DNA of 64,000 nt from Azadirachta indica (taxonomy: Eukaryota; Streptophyta; Magnoliopsida; Sapindales; Meliaceae), in assembly GCA_022749755.1 (NCBI GenBank), contig CM040452.1, positions 14,216,350 through 14,280,349 of the forward strand, written 5' to 3'. Positions within the stretch are counted from its first letter, which is position 1, and each line of letters opens with the position of its first letter. The notes under the pieces were generated by a model. It was not told where the DNA came from, did no database searches, and saw only the letters and a list, made by a program, of their open reading frames with translations. Positions 47,906-61,105 of the stretch are shown piece by piece. The position numbers were made by a program, and so were the translations under genes.

Positions 47906-48067
47906 TTATAAAACATAAAACACAAAACAAACCAATAACTGAAATAATCAGTAACAAAGAAGGACAAAAGTCGTAATCAGAAACTCTTATAAAACATAAA
48001 ACACAAAACAAACCAATAACTGAAATAATCAGTAACAAAGAAGGACAAAAGTCGTAATCAGAAACTC
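47906..48067. repeat. Near-perfect 81-bp tandem duplication
   Basis: Copy one is 47906-47986 and copy two 47987-48067. Both run from TTATAAAACATAAAACACAA to TCGTAATCAGAAACTC with no clear differences. High identity suggests a recent slip or unequal event. Confidence 0.9.
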
Positions 48068-48754
48068 GGAACGATACCCGTAATTTTACAAATAACTCGT
48101 TACCTTAAGAAAGTAGAGAAAGTGGCATCAAAAAAGATGATCTGTCTTATCCATGGCAGCAGATGATTAATAGGTTTTCTAACACCACCAAGTTAGCTTA
48201 AGAAACAATCGTGGGTTCAAAAAAATAGCACTCTTCTTAGAACTATAATTCATCAGAACACCTGCCCCACTCCCAAAAAGATCAAAAAGACCATTAATGC
48301 ATATCTAAGAAGTTGGCCTACACCACAACGGCACTTTCTTGCCAGAGTTGAACTCTAGGCCAGCATTGCATACTTATCCAAATCAAACTAAAAATACTAA
48401 TTGCTAAAGGAAATATAACAAGCTAAATTAATAACAGAAATTTCTATCTAGATCAAACTAAAGGAAACAATAACAAATTCCAAAGCACAGATTTCTACAT
48501 TCTACATAACAAGCTAAATTGAAAAATAAACTAGAGCCATATAATATAATACCAAGCGCTAATTTAAAAGAAATCTATCTTTTTTTTTTTTTTTTGTCTA
48601 TGCCATACAATAGAAGCAGTCTAATAATGTGATAGGTCTTCTCTGATCTTCAAAAGCTGCCTCAAATGCTGCTATTATGGTAGACTTCTAGTACTTGTGT
48701 GGGAGTGCCTAACAATGCACAATGAAATACTATGAGGAAACCTGAGTGAAACTT

Positions 48755-51131
48755 CTAAGATCTTGCATAAGGATGGTACCGACTACTGCCACTATAGCCT
48801 CCCCTTCCGTAAAGTCCACTTCCTGCACCATAACTACTACCTGGACCAGAGTCATAGCCACCACCATAGCCTGAACTTCCATAACTACCATAACCTTCGC
48901 CGCCTCTACCATATCCACCTAGACCACTTCCACCATAACTACTACCAAACCCGCCACCATAGGGTCCAAAGCGACCAGAATAACCAAGGGAAGATTCACC
49001 TCGGTAGCCTCCTAAGCTACTGCCTCCAAAACCCCCATAACCACCACCAAATTCTCCACCACCACTACCGTACCCATATCCACCGCCAAGCCTACCACCA
49101 AGACCTGCAGGTGTCCTATAAGGACCGGGGCCAAACCCTCCATCAAAACCCCCATAAGAACCGCCAAATCCACCAAAACCATCATTGAAAGAACGGCCCC
49201 TAGAATTGCTACCATATGAAGGAGGAGGTGGAGGGTTTGAGGATTTCTTTGGTTCAGCTTTCTTGATCTCCACCTACAACAAAGCAACTTAGTTAACCTA
49301 GGGTTTGCTGCAAGGAAACTATAACGATAGGCCGTTCCTGAGAATATCTATACCTGTAACAATCTCCACCTATAATTATTAGAAGTGGTAAAAAGGAAAT
49401 AAAACACTACAGTACTAATTGGATATGCATATAAATCAATTGAGTAAACAACCCCAAACATATATCTGTAAGGTAAAAGAGATTGGAATAAAACATGCTT
49501 GATGACAAAAAGTAATCTTTTAGAAGTTGATTTCTTGAAGACCATCCTAATAGGCTCACCTGGGTACCAGCCATATCAATCATATTTCCTTTCGATAACA
49601 TTTCATCAACAACCTCTTCACTATCAAAAATTACAAATCCAAAACCTCGAGAACGATTAGTTTCATGATCACGTATGATTTGGTGTTCCAGAACTTTCCC
49701 ATACTTGGTGAAGAAATTCTTTAGTTCATCTGAATAATAAAACACATCAGTGAATAATAATGGGTAAGCCTTGATCATTTAACTACATAGAAACTAAAAA
49801 CATAACACCTTGACTTAATGGCATACCTTCAGTGACAGATGATGGTATCCCACCGACAAATATCTTCTTCGTCTTGAAATCCTTTGATTGACCTGAGCCT
49901 TTGGGAATGGTTCTCTTAATCTCCACCTGATCAAAATGTACCAGGTTAGCTTTTAGAGAGAAAGGAAACTATATAATCCACAGACAATGGAACTACAGCC
50001 AAAACTGCATCTTAAGCTACCCATAAACAAATTTAAACTATCTTGTTTGCAAAGCCCAAGAATTACAGCTGAAGATGCCGAACTATACAGTATCTATACC
50101 CTATCTAATCTACAAAGACGTGTGTATATACTATCAATATCACACAACAGTACAAAATGAAGCTCGGTTAGTCTCCAATATGATTATACTTATAAACACG
50201 ACCAAATAGTGGTCCTCATAGACATCAATTTTCAAACAATTATAAATAAAACAGATAATACTTAATCCTAGTACCGCAAACTTTCAATGAGGATAGAACA
50301 ATAAGTAATCCTGAATCCATCAAAAACTTGGTTTCAGGAAAGCAAAACTATTACACTACATCCTCCCCCTAAAGCTCAGTTAGCTATAAATTCTTCCACA
50401 GACCACAAGTATTATAGGATAACAACTCTTTATATGACTCTTTTCAATACAATAACAAATAGGAAGAGACCAAACAGTAAGTCTAAGATAGCCATTACCT
50501 GTTTTCCATTAATTATATGATTGTCCTCAATAACCTTGTCGACAACAGAAGGATCAGCATAGGTTATAAAGCCAAAACCTCTGGGCTGGCCGGTGTATCG
50601 ATCTTTCATTATAACAGAGTCCGTTATGTCACCATATTTTCCAAAATGCTTATTAAACGTCGCTACAAAAGATTCCAACACAAAAAACATAAGCAACCCA
50701 GATAGAAATAATGATAATTCAAAAGACAGAGATATATCAACCGCAATAAATTTAGAACATTAACACAAAATCTAAATTGAACTAAATCACTCCAACATAA
50801 ACTAAAAGCAATATAAATAATGGAAAAAACCCACCATAGGTCGTATCTTTAGGCAATCCGCCAATGAAAATCTTCCTGCAAATCCAAAACGCATCGTTTA
50901 GCACAAGTAAATTGTTTTTGAAGGAATAGCACGAGATCAGAACGAATCTCAACAACATAATAAAAAAAACCCCAAACTTTCCACATATTTTCCACCTTCA
51001 CGCAACCTATTTCCCCATAAATCAAACAGAATATAACTAAATCGACAAGATAGAGAAAGAAAGAGAAAGACGAACCCGGGGCTTGCGCCGTCGCCGGTGT
51101 GAGGATTATCAGTTTTGGATTTGGACCCCAT
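48755..51131 (-). CDS. hnRNP-like protein with two RRMs and glycine-rich tail
   Basis: RNA-binding protein of the plant hnRNP A/B-like (RBGD or Musashi-like) class, thought to act in mRNA processing or transport in the nucleus and stress granules. Six exons: 51131-51076, 50875-50835, 50662-50499, 49926-49827, 49729-49560 and 49273-48755, giving 349 residues in phase. RRM1 shows RNP2 KIFIGGL (about 20-26) and RNP1 RGFGFITY (60-67). RRM2 shows KIFVGGI (108-114) and RGFGFVIF (148-155). Residues from about 178 to the end are rich in Gly, Tyr and Ser (GGYG repeats), a low-complexity tail of the kind that drives condensates. The protein ends in PYARS. A G16(GA) tract lies in the likely leader. The protein class is clear; which Arabidopsis paralogue it matches is not. 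Confidence 0.93.
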
Positions 51132-51191
51132 GACGATTTAAAGCGTAAGTTAAATTTGATCGGATTTAGGAATTTTCTCGACGAATAAGTT

Positions 51192-51228
51192 GGGGGGGGG
51201 GGGGGGGAGAGAGAGAGAGAGAGAGAGA
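51192..51228. repeat. G16 run and (GA)n microsatellite in hnRNP-like 5' leader/promoter
   Basis: A run of about 16 G on the plus strand passes into about 11 GA repeats, 60-100 bases before the start codon. On the coding strand it reads (TC)n followed by a C tract. CT microsatellites in plant leaders are common; the long G/C run is less so. Confidence 0.85.
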
Positions 51229-51231
51229 ACA

Positions 51232-53263
51232 ATTGGGGAACAAAAAATAAAGTTCAGCGTTAGGGTTTGGACAAGAATGTGAGTGGAGAATATAAAACGA
51301 AGGTGCGAACACGTAATGACAGCTTTGCCACTCCTCAATTTTATAGGAAGTCGGATTTGCCCACCGACTTGATTTTAAAGTCACGCCACCTGTCACTGTC
51401 ATGCGTCCCTTGCTTTTGACATTTATTCTTCCGCTAATTGCATATTGCCCCAACCATGTTTTGATATATCTCTGTTATACCCTCAAAGTTCCAAAAATAT
51501 AATCCCAACCCAACCGTTATTTCCTCTTGTCAACCGCAGAAGGTAGCGGGATGAATTAGATGTTTTATGCATTCAGTATTATCAATTTGAAAAAATAAAA
51601 TTAAAAACTAAGTTATATAAATATTAAAATAAAAAATAGAGAAAAATAATTGATATTCTTTTAATTAAAGTCTTAGTCAACACTTCAGCATTGCTGCTAC
51701 CACCTGTCACGTGTTGGAAATTGAAACAGAATTCCTGCTATGTGCGGTACTTAAACAAGTTGATGTGCATTGTTCAAGTAAGTTTTAATTTACCTAAAAT
51801 CAATTTGTGTTTAGGTGGGCGCAAGAAATGACTGTGAGCTATGTTAATTTGGTGCTCAAATTGGGAGCAAAAATGGAAAAGAAGAAGAAGCAAACGTGAG
51901 AGACAAAATGGAAGAGAAATGGGTCCTTTTTTTCATTATACAACACTATACAATATATATTTACAAATGGATGGTTATGATTCAATTTACACAAGCACTT
52001 TTAATGGCCAAGATAAATGCATTTATATAATTTACATGAAAATAAACAAATATCCTACCTACCACCACTTTCTCTAATGTCTATTAAACTGTCCCATGTG
52101 CTATCCAGCTTACTTATCTCTTGTGCTTGGTTGCCCAATCCAAATGAAACTTGAGGTGGCTGCTTCTAAGGGTCGCTGACATGCTTAGCCTCAGTCGCTA
52201 TGGTAGGAAGTCGGGCACACTCCTGCTCTGCTCAACCTCGAAGGCCTCTTGAAATCCCCTTTTCGCTTGCGGGCTACTGTTCACTCGCATACTGTTCATT
52301 CGCAAATGGACCCTCTTCGTTGATAGGGTAGGCAAGTCCAGAACTTGAGTGCGTTTATTCTGCGAGGAGCGCTCTTTCATGCTCTTGTGCTTTCGGCGAT
52401 TCCGCTTCCGAATTGGCGACACGTGACACACTGCCAAACCCATACCCATTGATGCGTAACACCTAACAATTGTTACCATCCCAAACACAAGAGACTAAGT
52501 AATTGATGACCTATATTTTATCTAAACAATAAAAAATTGGGTTTTGACTCGAGTTCTTTAAAGTTTGACTAGGTTAAAGTCAAATGTTATCAATTGTAAA
52601 ATATTTAATTTTAAAAAATTGATACTAATTTCATATATAAGAATAAGTATAGACTTTTCATAAGAATGAATTTCTCTTATTTAATAATTTTTTAATAAAA
52701 ATAAAAAGAAATTTTTTATATTTTCAATTGTTGAAATAACATATTGAGTATTTTTTTATTGATGCTAATGAGATAGTAGCATGTTATATATATGAATTGG
52801 ACTTTCATATGCAATTTTCACAATTAACTCTTGACCCTTAATTCTTAGAGGCCAATAAATTTTTTCATATGAAAAAGACGTGTCATAAAACTGAAAGACA
52901 AAAGTCATTTTAGTATAAATAAAATTCACATGTGATTAAATTAGATGAAGTACGGCCAAAAAGAGGAAAAAGAATAATTATTCAATTTTCAAATAAGACA
53001 TTTACTATATTATTATTTATATATTGGATCTTTATTTTTGGTATAAATTTGTAATTTAACTTTCGTGGTAATTTTTTAAAGTATAATTTGGTATTTATAT
53101 CAATCACTAGTTGAGTTTTAACAGATGTAACTAACGGGTGAAAGGTAGGATGATGTTCTAAAATGTTTAGGTGTAAATTGAAATATGTCAAAATATTGTG
53201 GGTCATAAAAAATTATACTTAAATATGATTTATATAACATTTGTATTAATTTGTAGTCAACAA
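51232..53263. other. hnRNP-like promoter and spacer up to the tRNA gene
   Basis: The left end includes GTTAGGGTTTGG (near 51260), a partial telo-box-like sequence. A GC-richer island at about 52080-52480 is listed separately. From 52500 to 53260 the DNA is AT-rich and featureless. Confidence 0.5.
52080..52480 (-). other. GC-richer island, possibly organelle-derived DNA
   Basis: Base composition jumps from strongly AT-rich to roughly half GC. A 96-residue minus-strand frame (52488-52198) contains very little plant-nuclear-like exon context and no splice structure. Phrases such as AACAGTATGCGAGTGAACAG and CCCGCAAGCGAAAAGG recall plant mitochondrial spacer sequence, so a nuclear mitochondrial insertion is suggested. 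This rests on memory and composition only. Confidence 0.4.
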
Positions 53264-53335
53264 ATCAGAGTGGCGCAGCGGAAGCGTGGTGGGCCCATAA
53301 CCCACAGGTCCCAGGATCGAAACCTGGCTCTGATA
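53264..53335 (+). tRNA. tRNA-iMet (CAT), initiator
   Basis: A 72-base sequence folds as a standard tRNA. The acceptor stem ATCAGAG pairs with CTCTGAT, with A as discriminator. The anticodon is CAT within a stem of GGG/CCC, and the T arm is CCAGGATCGAAACCTGG. The A1-U72 pair and three GC pairs at the foot of the anticodon stem mark the eukaryotic initiator. There is no intron. CCA is not encoded. T-rich runs from about 53355 can serve as the Pol III terminator, and CAA triplets just upstream (near 53258-53262) fit plant tRNA start sites. Confidence 0.95.
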
Positions 53336-54827
53336 AGAGTGGCTTCCGATTAATTTTCATTTTTTAATGTTTAGCTTTTGGGCTGGCATTGTTTGGAGAC
53401 CCAATAAGTTTTTAGTTTTAGGCGGTTCGGCCATTGAGTTTTTGTTTATTTTGGGCTGCTATTGTATTGCAACCCAAGTCCGCCCAATCGTATTTGGGTG
53501 GTCTGGTTTTGACTTAGCATGTTTCAAATGAGTAATATATTTATTTGGATAGTGTACATATATATACAGTGTCCAAACAAATATATGTTTAAGAAGTCAC
53601 TTGTGTCCGAGTAATTTTTTATTAAATAAATTTGAATATAAAGAATATAGTCCAACAAAGCCTATGATAATCTAACATAAAAATTGTTTCCAATAACAAA
53701 GGTTTCAAATTAGATGTATATACTTTAATTTGGACCTATAAATTAGACCCTGCCATAATTACAAAAATCACATAAAAGAATGCAAAATATAAAAAATTTA
53801 TAAAAAAAAACACTTGGAGCCCAAGTAGCGCTTGACAACAAGAAGCCAAATGTTCAATTATTCATTGATAAAGACAAGATTGCAAGTTTTTTTTTTTCTT
53901 TCCCTCATATCACAATTCTTATAATTTGATACTGAATTAGGTACTCAATAATCTTTGAAATATTTTGATTTCCAAAAGTATAGACATTCCACTATCAGTT
54001 CCATGGAATGGTAGTTGGTAGATTGAATGATAGAAAATCCTTTGACATTTTTTTGATACTGAAATCACCAATTATTCATTCATTCATTCATTCATTCACA
54101 AAAGTTTTATGTATCAGAGTTCATACAATAGAGTTTTGGTTACTCTGAATGTATAAACAAACAAATGTATTTTCAGAAGAATGCGTAGCTCTAGTTGTAT
54201 ATCCTAAGCCTGAGGTGAAGAAGTTGTGAGACAACACAATATGACTTTTTCCTACCCTCTCCAAATGGTAAAAGTAAATTAATTAGCTTCAATAATACAA
54301 GTATTTGGATCAATGTAATAACCAAAATCAAAAACAAAATACCCTCCTCTTTTGATGCATGCAAGATTCAACCCCATAGTGTATCGTCGTGCCCAATTTT
54401 CTTCCTCCATATAATTATAATTAATTGCCTCGAAACTACTCGAAACCAATTATGAAACAACCACCCCATTTTGCCCGTCTTTCCTAGTTTTGTGAGAATG
54501 ACTTCGAATTTTCTTACATATTAATTTTAAGAAATTCAACTTTTAATTTGAATTATAATTAATTTATTTACTAATACTTTTGTTTACTAAATGCTACCTT
54601 TTTTTTTTAATTATTATTATATCATTTTTGTAATATCAAATTGCATATTTATATTTTTAATATAACCAATTATAATTAAAGTTTAATCTTATTCTGAAAA
54701 CACAAAATATATAAGGAGTAGTAAATCATAAAATGTCTCTAAACAACACGCATAAACACACATTCATCTTTCTTTCCTTCTAAATAGCCTCTCTTTCTCT
54801 CCTTCCTTTCCTTAACAAACCGAAACC
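53336..54827. other. Spacer between tRNA-iMet and the GIP1-like gene
   Basis: AT-rich DNA with an (ATTC) tetranucleotide run at about 54073-54098. The right end has a pyrimidine-rich leader (TCTTTCTTTCC... around 54767-54815) just before the GIP1-like ATG. No gene was seen. Confidence 0.5.
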
Positions 54828-57800
54828 ATGAGCAGCAAGAACACCACCACCAACAACAGCAGCAGCAGCAAGAGCGGCGAAGAACCAGCTGGGTTTAGGG
54901 TTATGATCCCCACCCATGTACGTCCCATGATACAGAGTATTCGTGAAACCACTGGCCGGCAACACAGCGATGAAGAGATCTACTCCGTTCTTCATGATTG
55001 CTGCATGGATCCTAATGAGACCGCCCAAAAGCTCCTTTATTTGGGTATATACTTACACCCCTATCTGACTTTTGCATCAGGGTTTTACATAAATGTAGTT
55101 ACTTTATATGTTGTTTAATACAAGTTCGGTTCTTTTGCATCTGGGTTTTGTTCAAAATCTTTAATATTTGTCTGTTTTTTCTGTATGCATTGGGGTTTTA
55201 CATGAATGTCATTGTGTTTTGTATTGGGGTTTTATGTGTTGGTTATTGTAAATTTGGGCTTCTTTTGCCATTTGGTATGATGACAAGAGTTCGGTTATAT
55301 TACTGGTATGTACATGGGTTGTGTACATTAGAGTTTCTGTTTACCTGAATGCATTTTGCATCTAGGTTTTATCTGTATTATAAAGAGTTTTTAGCAATCG
55401 TGTATTGAATATATTCTTGTTTTAGAAATTATTTTATATCTAGCTTTATACACCAATAGTTTTGAGTGCCTTTTTTTCTTATTTAAGCTGAAGATACTCA
55501 GTTCACTATTTTGGTTGGCAGATACATTTCATGAGGTGAAGAAGAAACGTGATAAGAAGAAGGAGGTAGAATTCTTTTTCTTTTGAGGGGTGAAATTTTT
55601 TTTCTTTGGGTGTAAGCAAAAAAGAAAAATCATCCATTAGGATTGACATTCCTCAGATCATTTGTCTTGAACAGGGTTGCTATCTGTTGTGGATTATATT
55701 TCTGTTATTGGCTATTAAAATTAGCTCATTATTTCTTATTGCCATCAGCTTTAATGTTCCTATTGATTCTTGGCATGGATATGCATGCTGTCATTTGAAC
55801 TTGATATGTCTTACTGTTTTGTTATAAACAAATAATGTGCTTGTTAAGGAGCAAGCTGATCCAGTTATACCTTGTTCGGTGGTCATCTTTTCACATGCAT
55901 TGACCTGGGTTTAAGTGTCAATATCATATTGTTGTTTTGGTGCTTGTACTATGCAGGGACAAGGCATTAGAGGTGGTCGGGGGAACTATTATTCTAATTA
56001 TACCTCTTCTGGTAAATTTCACTCTCTATTTCAAAGCTTTTGAATTGTGCCTCTTTTGTTTTAACTTTATGCCATTTATTTGACAACATTCACATGCCTA
56101 TATTTATAACTATAGTTATAGCATATGCTTTGTCCCTTTGAAGGATAACAACAACATGGCTCCATTTTGAGGCATTATCTTCTGAGACAATTGATAGGAC
56201 TAATTTTGAATTTCATTATGTTCATTGTGCATCTTTGGCGTTGGTATAACTTGTTTGCATCTATAGCAATTCCAGCCTGATCTTCCTTATTCAGTGTCCT
56301 TTGAGAATTACTGTCTATTGTCATTTTCATCCAGAAAATTTGTAAACTCCTTACAACTTGTTATTTTCAGTTGCTGGTGGTGGAAGGAATGCTGCTTCCC
56401 GAAGGGAAAATGGAGTTAATCACCTCACAGAGAGAAGTCCGTCTCTGCAGAAAACAAAAAATAAAGCAGTGCCGCGTGAGACAAAGTAATTATTTAGCCA
56501 AAGTTCATGAAAAAGCTATGCTCTATAATCTCTCCTAAAAAAGTATAATACATTTTGGAATTTGAATTTGTTTCAACTGATTTACAGAGCTTCAACCACT
56601 GCGGCATCCAATGACCATTCAAGTCTCGCCAATGGAAGCTTTAGTCATGGGCATGACCGTCAATTGTCTGTGGATGGTGTGGTTCCTGAACCTGAAAATA
56701 GTACTGCTGTTGATGCAAAAAAGTTGGGAACTGAACCGCTGCTTCCCACTCCTACCTTTGCCTCAATAATTAAAGTTGAACGAGAAAAATCCTCATCAAG
56801 GTCTAATCGCCTTCCTACTGCTGCCACTCCATCATCAGTATCAGTTGTCTATTCCTCTTCTTCAGATCCTGTACTGGCATCACCTCTGCCCTGGAATGCT
56901 GGTGCTGTGGGTGCAATACTACGTGAAGTAGGGAGCCATAGGAAAGCTGCTGAAACAAACCATATTCAAGGAAACAAAGATGTTTCCGATGACATAGACA
57001 AGGAATCTTCTGAGAGTGAAAAGACAGCTTCAAACGATTCAAACTCTTTACAAAAAAAGAATATTGAAAGAGAATCAAAGGCAGTGGAAAACAGTCAGCT
57101 GTCTGAACCTTCACAGTCTTCTTCCTTGCCAACCCATGACAGTTCTTTGGCTGTACATTCTTCTGTCAATGGTAGCCTACCAGCACAAGAGTCTGTTGCA
57201 CCTCCTAAAGGTATATTCCTGTTTTCCTAAAAATGAATCCCCTAATAGAAGAAAATGGAATTATTTAGGTTTTCTTTTCTTTCTAGTATAGCATTTTACC
57301 ATTTGTTGATCCACACCATGCAATTTTATTCTGTTTGTTTTTTGCTTCTAATTTTTGCATCTTCACATTGGTTATGCTTTTGACAGTGGCAAATTCTGGG
57401 TCAGTGACTGTCACAATCAAAGCCAATTCTCAGTTGCTCCCTGAGTCAATTGTTTCTGATATTCAACATGTTACTTTTCCAAATCACTTCAAAGTCTCTG
57501 AAGCAGTGAAAAATGGGCTGACTTTTGGAAGCATTGATCCTTCTTTTGGATTAGCAGCAAAGAGTGTCAATGGCACCAGTGCTGATATCAGCTCTTTGCA
57601 TGCCAGTGAATCTTCTCATGGGAGTGATGAAATTGCTGGAGAGCCTTCTCCTAGGTTGGTGAATGCTGCACTATTTTTTGGGTTTTATTTAATGTTATGT
57701 TGAGTTTATTTTCTAATACTCTTACTTGAATACTGCTAAATGAGTATAACTTTGTTCTGTTATCTCAATTTTCTAAAACTGGTTTCAAAACATCAGTCTT

Positions 57801-59722
57801 TTGTGAATTCAAATTTATCTCCCGTTTATTCAGACAACTATATGAAGATCGTAGGATGAACATTATTGTCTCTGTTGATGCTATATCTAATGTTGCCTTA
57901 TTGGATTGTTTGAAACATTTATGCAGCAGTCAAAGTGTTCCTGCAACTACTCCAGGGGAAACTCTTGATCATCCACAGTCTTCCACGCTAGCGGATGAAG
58001 TGCCTCCTCCTGCAGTTGGCAATGTGTCAAATGACACAGAATTGAAGCATGATGAGTCAAAGCAGGAGATGCCCTTGCTTCCAGAAGGCCAACAGAAACC
58101 CGCTGTTCAAAGTTTTCCAAACTATAGTTATGGTTTCATGTTGCCCTCACCTGGGAGCCAATTTATGCAGATGGAGGCACTTGAGACTCAGGCACATGAT
58201 GCTTCTCTCATTTCAAACTATGCTGTAAGGCCCTGTCCTGCTTCTCTACAGAATGCTCATCCACTGTTTTTAATTAAGTCAATTGCTTTTTCACTAAAAA
58301 TCATGATATTTCTGCCTTTTTTTTGTCTATGAACTTTTTGTTGTGGCTTGATGTGGATCATATGTAAGCAACGTGACATTATTTTACTAGAGATTGATGT
58401 GAATCTTTTTCTTTCAAGGAGATCCTGTGTGTTGAAAAAAGAATTTCAACCGTGTCAAATTATTTATAGCTATCAGTATGCAATATTAAATCGAACTCAT
58501 TTATTGTCTATATAACCAAAGGGATGCTGTCATTGATGTAGTTTATGTAGGACCTTAAGTTATGCTGTATTCTATTAAACGAAATTTTCTTCTGTGCAAA
58601 GTTTTAGATGTATGTTTTTCATCACGGTTTTGATAGTAAAATCATTAGGTTTAATGCCCTTCTGATGCTTTGTTGAATTTGTAGAATGGGAATTCTCTGG
58701 CTCCTAGCTCAAGTCCAGCTCCATCTGCACAGAGCTCAGTTGCTGCTCCTCCGCAGCCAGTTCATCTTTTCAGGCAGCCTTATCCAAGCTTCCTCTCTTA
58801 TGGCCAATACTTGTCACCTTATTTTATGCCGCAAATACACCAGTTTTTGAGCCCCAATGGACTTCCTCAGCAGCCTTCAACTGGTAATCTATATCTGTCA
58901 TCAGCAGCAGCTGCTGCTGGAGTCAAGTTCCCTCTTTCACAATTCAAACCAGGAACTAATGCAGGAAACCCAACCCATATTGGAATTGCACCTGGCTATG
59001 GTTCATATAGTTCTTCTCCTGTTGGCTTCAATCCTATTACTTCTGGGACCTCTGGAAAATCTACTAGTATTGAGGATCTTGCAGCATCTCAATTGAAAGA
59101 TAATCATACTTACACAACAAGACCACTGGTTAGTTTTTGCTCCTTTTTCTGACACTCTTTCGTACTTTACTTTTATCCTTCCTTTTCATCAGGATACATC
59201 AAATTATATTTCAAGCTTGGAAACAAGGTGATGTTTATTGTTATAGTGGTGGGGAACCCTGGTAACTTTAGTAGATATCCTAGCCAGGAACTGATATGCA
59301 ATAGTGCTAGAGATATAGATTAGTTTATAACATTAACATTTTCAAGTTGCTTGTGTCTTTTGTAACTTTTAAATTTGTTTCGTAGAACCCCAGGGATGTA
59401 ATTCTAGTTGTTATTGCAGAGTGAAGGTTCAGGTGTCTGGATACCTGCACCGGGACAAGATTTATCCAACATGCAGATCAATCCTCTGTACAACCTCACC
59501 CTCCAGGGTCAGCAGATTGCATTTGCAGCACAGACTGGACATGGTGCTTTCCCTGGAATTTATCATCAACCAGCGCAGACAGTAGCTGCCCCTTCGAATG
59601 CTAATCCACTATTGCAACAGTCTCAAGCTATGCCTGCAGCTGTTGAAACTATGGGAGCCCCCCCTTCTGGTGCTTACCAGCAGCCTCAGCTTGCACAAAT
59701 GAATTGGAATCCTAATTACTGA
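54828..59722 (+). CDS. GIP1L: GBF-interacting protein 1-like (DUF1296) protein
   Basis: Plant-specific nuclear protein. Arabidopsis GIP1 binds G-box factors and aids their DNA binding and folding. Nine exons: 54828-55044, 55522-55565, 55957-56011, 56371-56485, 56588-57210, 57387-57654, 57927-58224, 58685-59128 and 59420-59722, giving 788 residues, all in phase. The N-terminal DUF1296, a UBA-like helical domain at about residues 22-85, shows VRPMIQSIRE, HSDEEIYSVLHDCCMDPNET and FHEVKKKRDKKK. The rest is low-complexity and rich in Ser, Pro, Gln and Ala, with only short conserved patches, as in the family. Exon 7 could start three bases later at a second CAG, which would not change the frame. 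Role and partners are inferred from the family. Confidence 0.9.
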
Positions 59723-60682
59723 TCAAGCATAACTTCTGAAGAGGGACTCTGGGAGACTATGAAGCTCTGGCCTGATATTAGTGTACATAATATGCATCCT
59801 AGAAGTTTTATGGCCAGTCTTTGGGTGGGGATACATGTTATTACATTTGAAGTCGTGAATTTGACAGGTGAGTTGTCTAGCATCTTTTGAATTGTTTTTT
59901 CCCGTCATTTATCATAGGCAGTGTACTTTTTTCTTTTATTTTTCTTTTTGGGTTAAACTTATTAGTTCCTTGAGATCTTCTTATAGGAATTTAAGAGGTC
60001 AGTGGGAGTTAAGTTCTCCCAATGTTTCCTTTCTGATGTCTCCCCCTGTATATTAAATTTTGGTAGTGAGGGAACGATGAAGTATACTGGTGTAATTGAT
60101 ATATGAGAACCGGCATCTATATTTGATTTTTAAATGCAGATCCCTCTTTTTGGTCATTATTTTCTATGAAACTAGTCATCCAAATTTCAGGTGGATTACC
60201 TAATGTCTTCATATTTAAGTTATGGATTTTGTTATTCAGCATATTATTAAGAAAACAATAACTATAATTGATTCCATACATCTAAATGTTAGTTATGGAT
60301 TTCTTAAAACCTGCCAGCCGAGAGAGATTTCATTGAGAGAAAAAAATCAATCAGATTTGACCTAACTCAAAAGATTTTAATCATACAATATTAAGATCTG
60401 AAGTTGCCAAAGCTTCAAGCCAAAGCAATTTGTAATCTGAAAACTGGTTCTTACATGGTAAGTTCAATTACAAAAGCCTTTTGGTCTGTGGGATATTTGC
60501 TCTGTTTAGAAGCAGAAGTGATGATGAGGACAATGTTACATTGAAAACAAATAACATTATGATTGAGGAAATCCAAAATTGTTCCTGTACATATCTTGCC
60601 ACTCACGTAGCAACAAAATTCCTATGAATATGAAAGACTTGGCGCTGTAATCTCTCTCTCAATTTTAAGGGCCTTTTCCGCT
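59723..60682. other. Convergent 3' flanks of GIP1-like and transporter genes
   Basis: Contains the 3' UTRs of two converging genes. No further coding or RNA feature was recognised. Confidence 0.55.
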
Positions 60683-61059
60683 CTATATCACAACAATATT
60701 TGGGGTTTTGGCTGCATTCGAGTCTATGCTATCTTCAGGATTGGCCTTTGGTTTGGGCAATGGTACATTGTGCTTAGGAATCTGCATATTTGAAGCTTCT
60801 TGCGACTTTTGCAAGTTAAGTGATGTGTAAACTGACATTCCACCTAAAGCTGTAACAGCTCCACAAATGCTCACAAACCCGGGATCTGAGTTGAAAAGAA
60901 GATAGCCTCCAAGTAGAATAACACAGGTCTTGAACTGCCCTAAAACAACATGAGAAGTTGCGGAAGTTGCGCTGCATAAACCGAACAATAAACTGTTGTT
61001 GACTACTTTAAACAAAAGTGTAGAGAGCGGAAACGAAAAACAAGCTCTCAAAAGTTTTG

Positions 61060-61105
<46 letters not shown>

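Larger units (their letters stand above)
43302..48754. other. Long AT-rich intergenic region
   Basis: The left end is the EMC8/9-like promoter and the right end (48540-48754) the 3' UTR of the hnRNP-like gene. In between there is no exon chain, RNA gene or recognisable transposase. Sequence from 44.6 to 47.2 kb is very AT-rich with many short homopolymer runs. Tandem repeats lie at 47466-47597 and 47906-48067 (separate entries). Confidence 0.5.

Noticed and set aside
48730..49188. Several open frames overlapping the hnRNP-like glycine-rich exon on both strands
   Set aside because: They are by-products of the repetitive Gly/Tyr/Ser codons; only one frame continues the RRM protein in phase.
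52198..52488. 96-residue minus-strand frame as a protein gene
   Set aside because: No known domain, no splice context and unusual composition for the region; better explained as inserted or organelle-like DNA.
54890..54903. GGGTTTAGGGTTA telo-box-like sequence
   Set aside because: It lies inside GIP1-like exon 1 and encodes GFRVM; no regulatory reading is needed.
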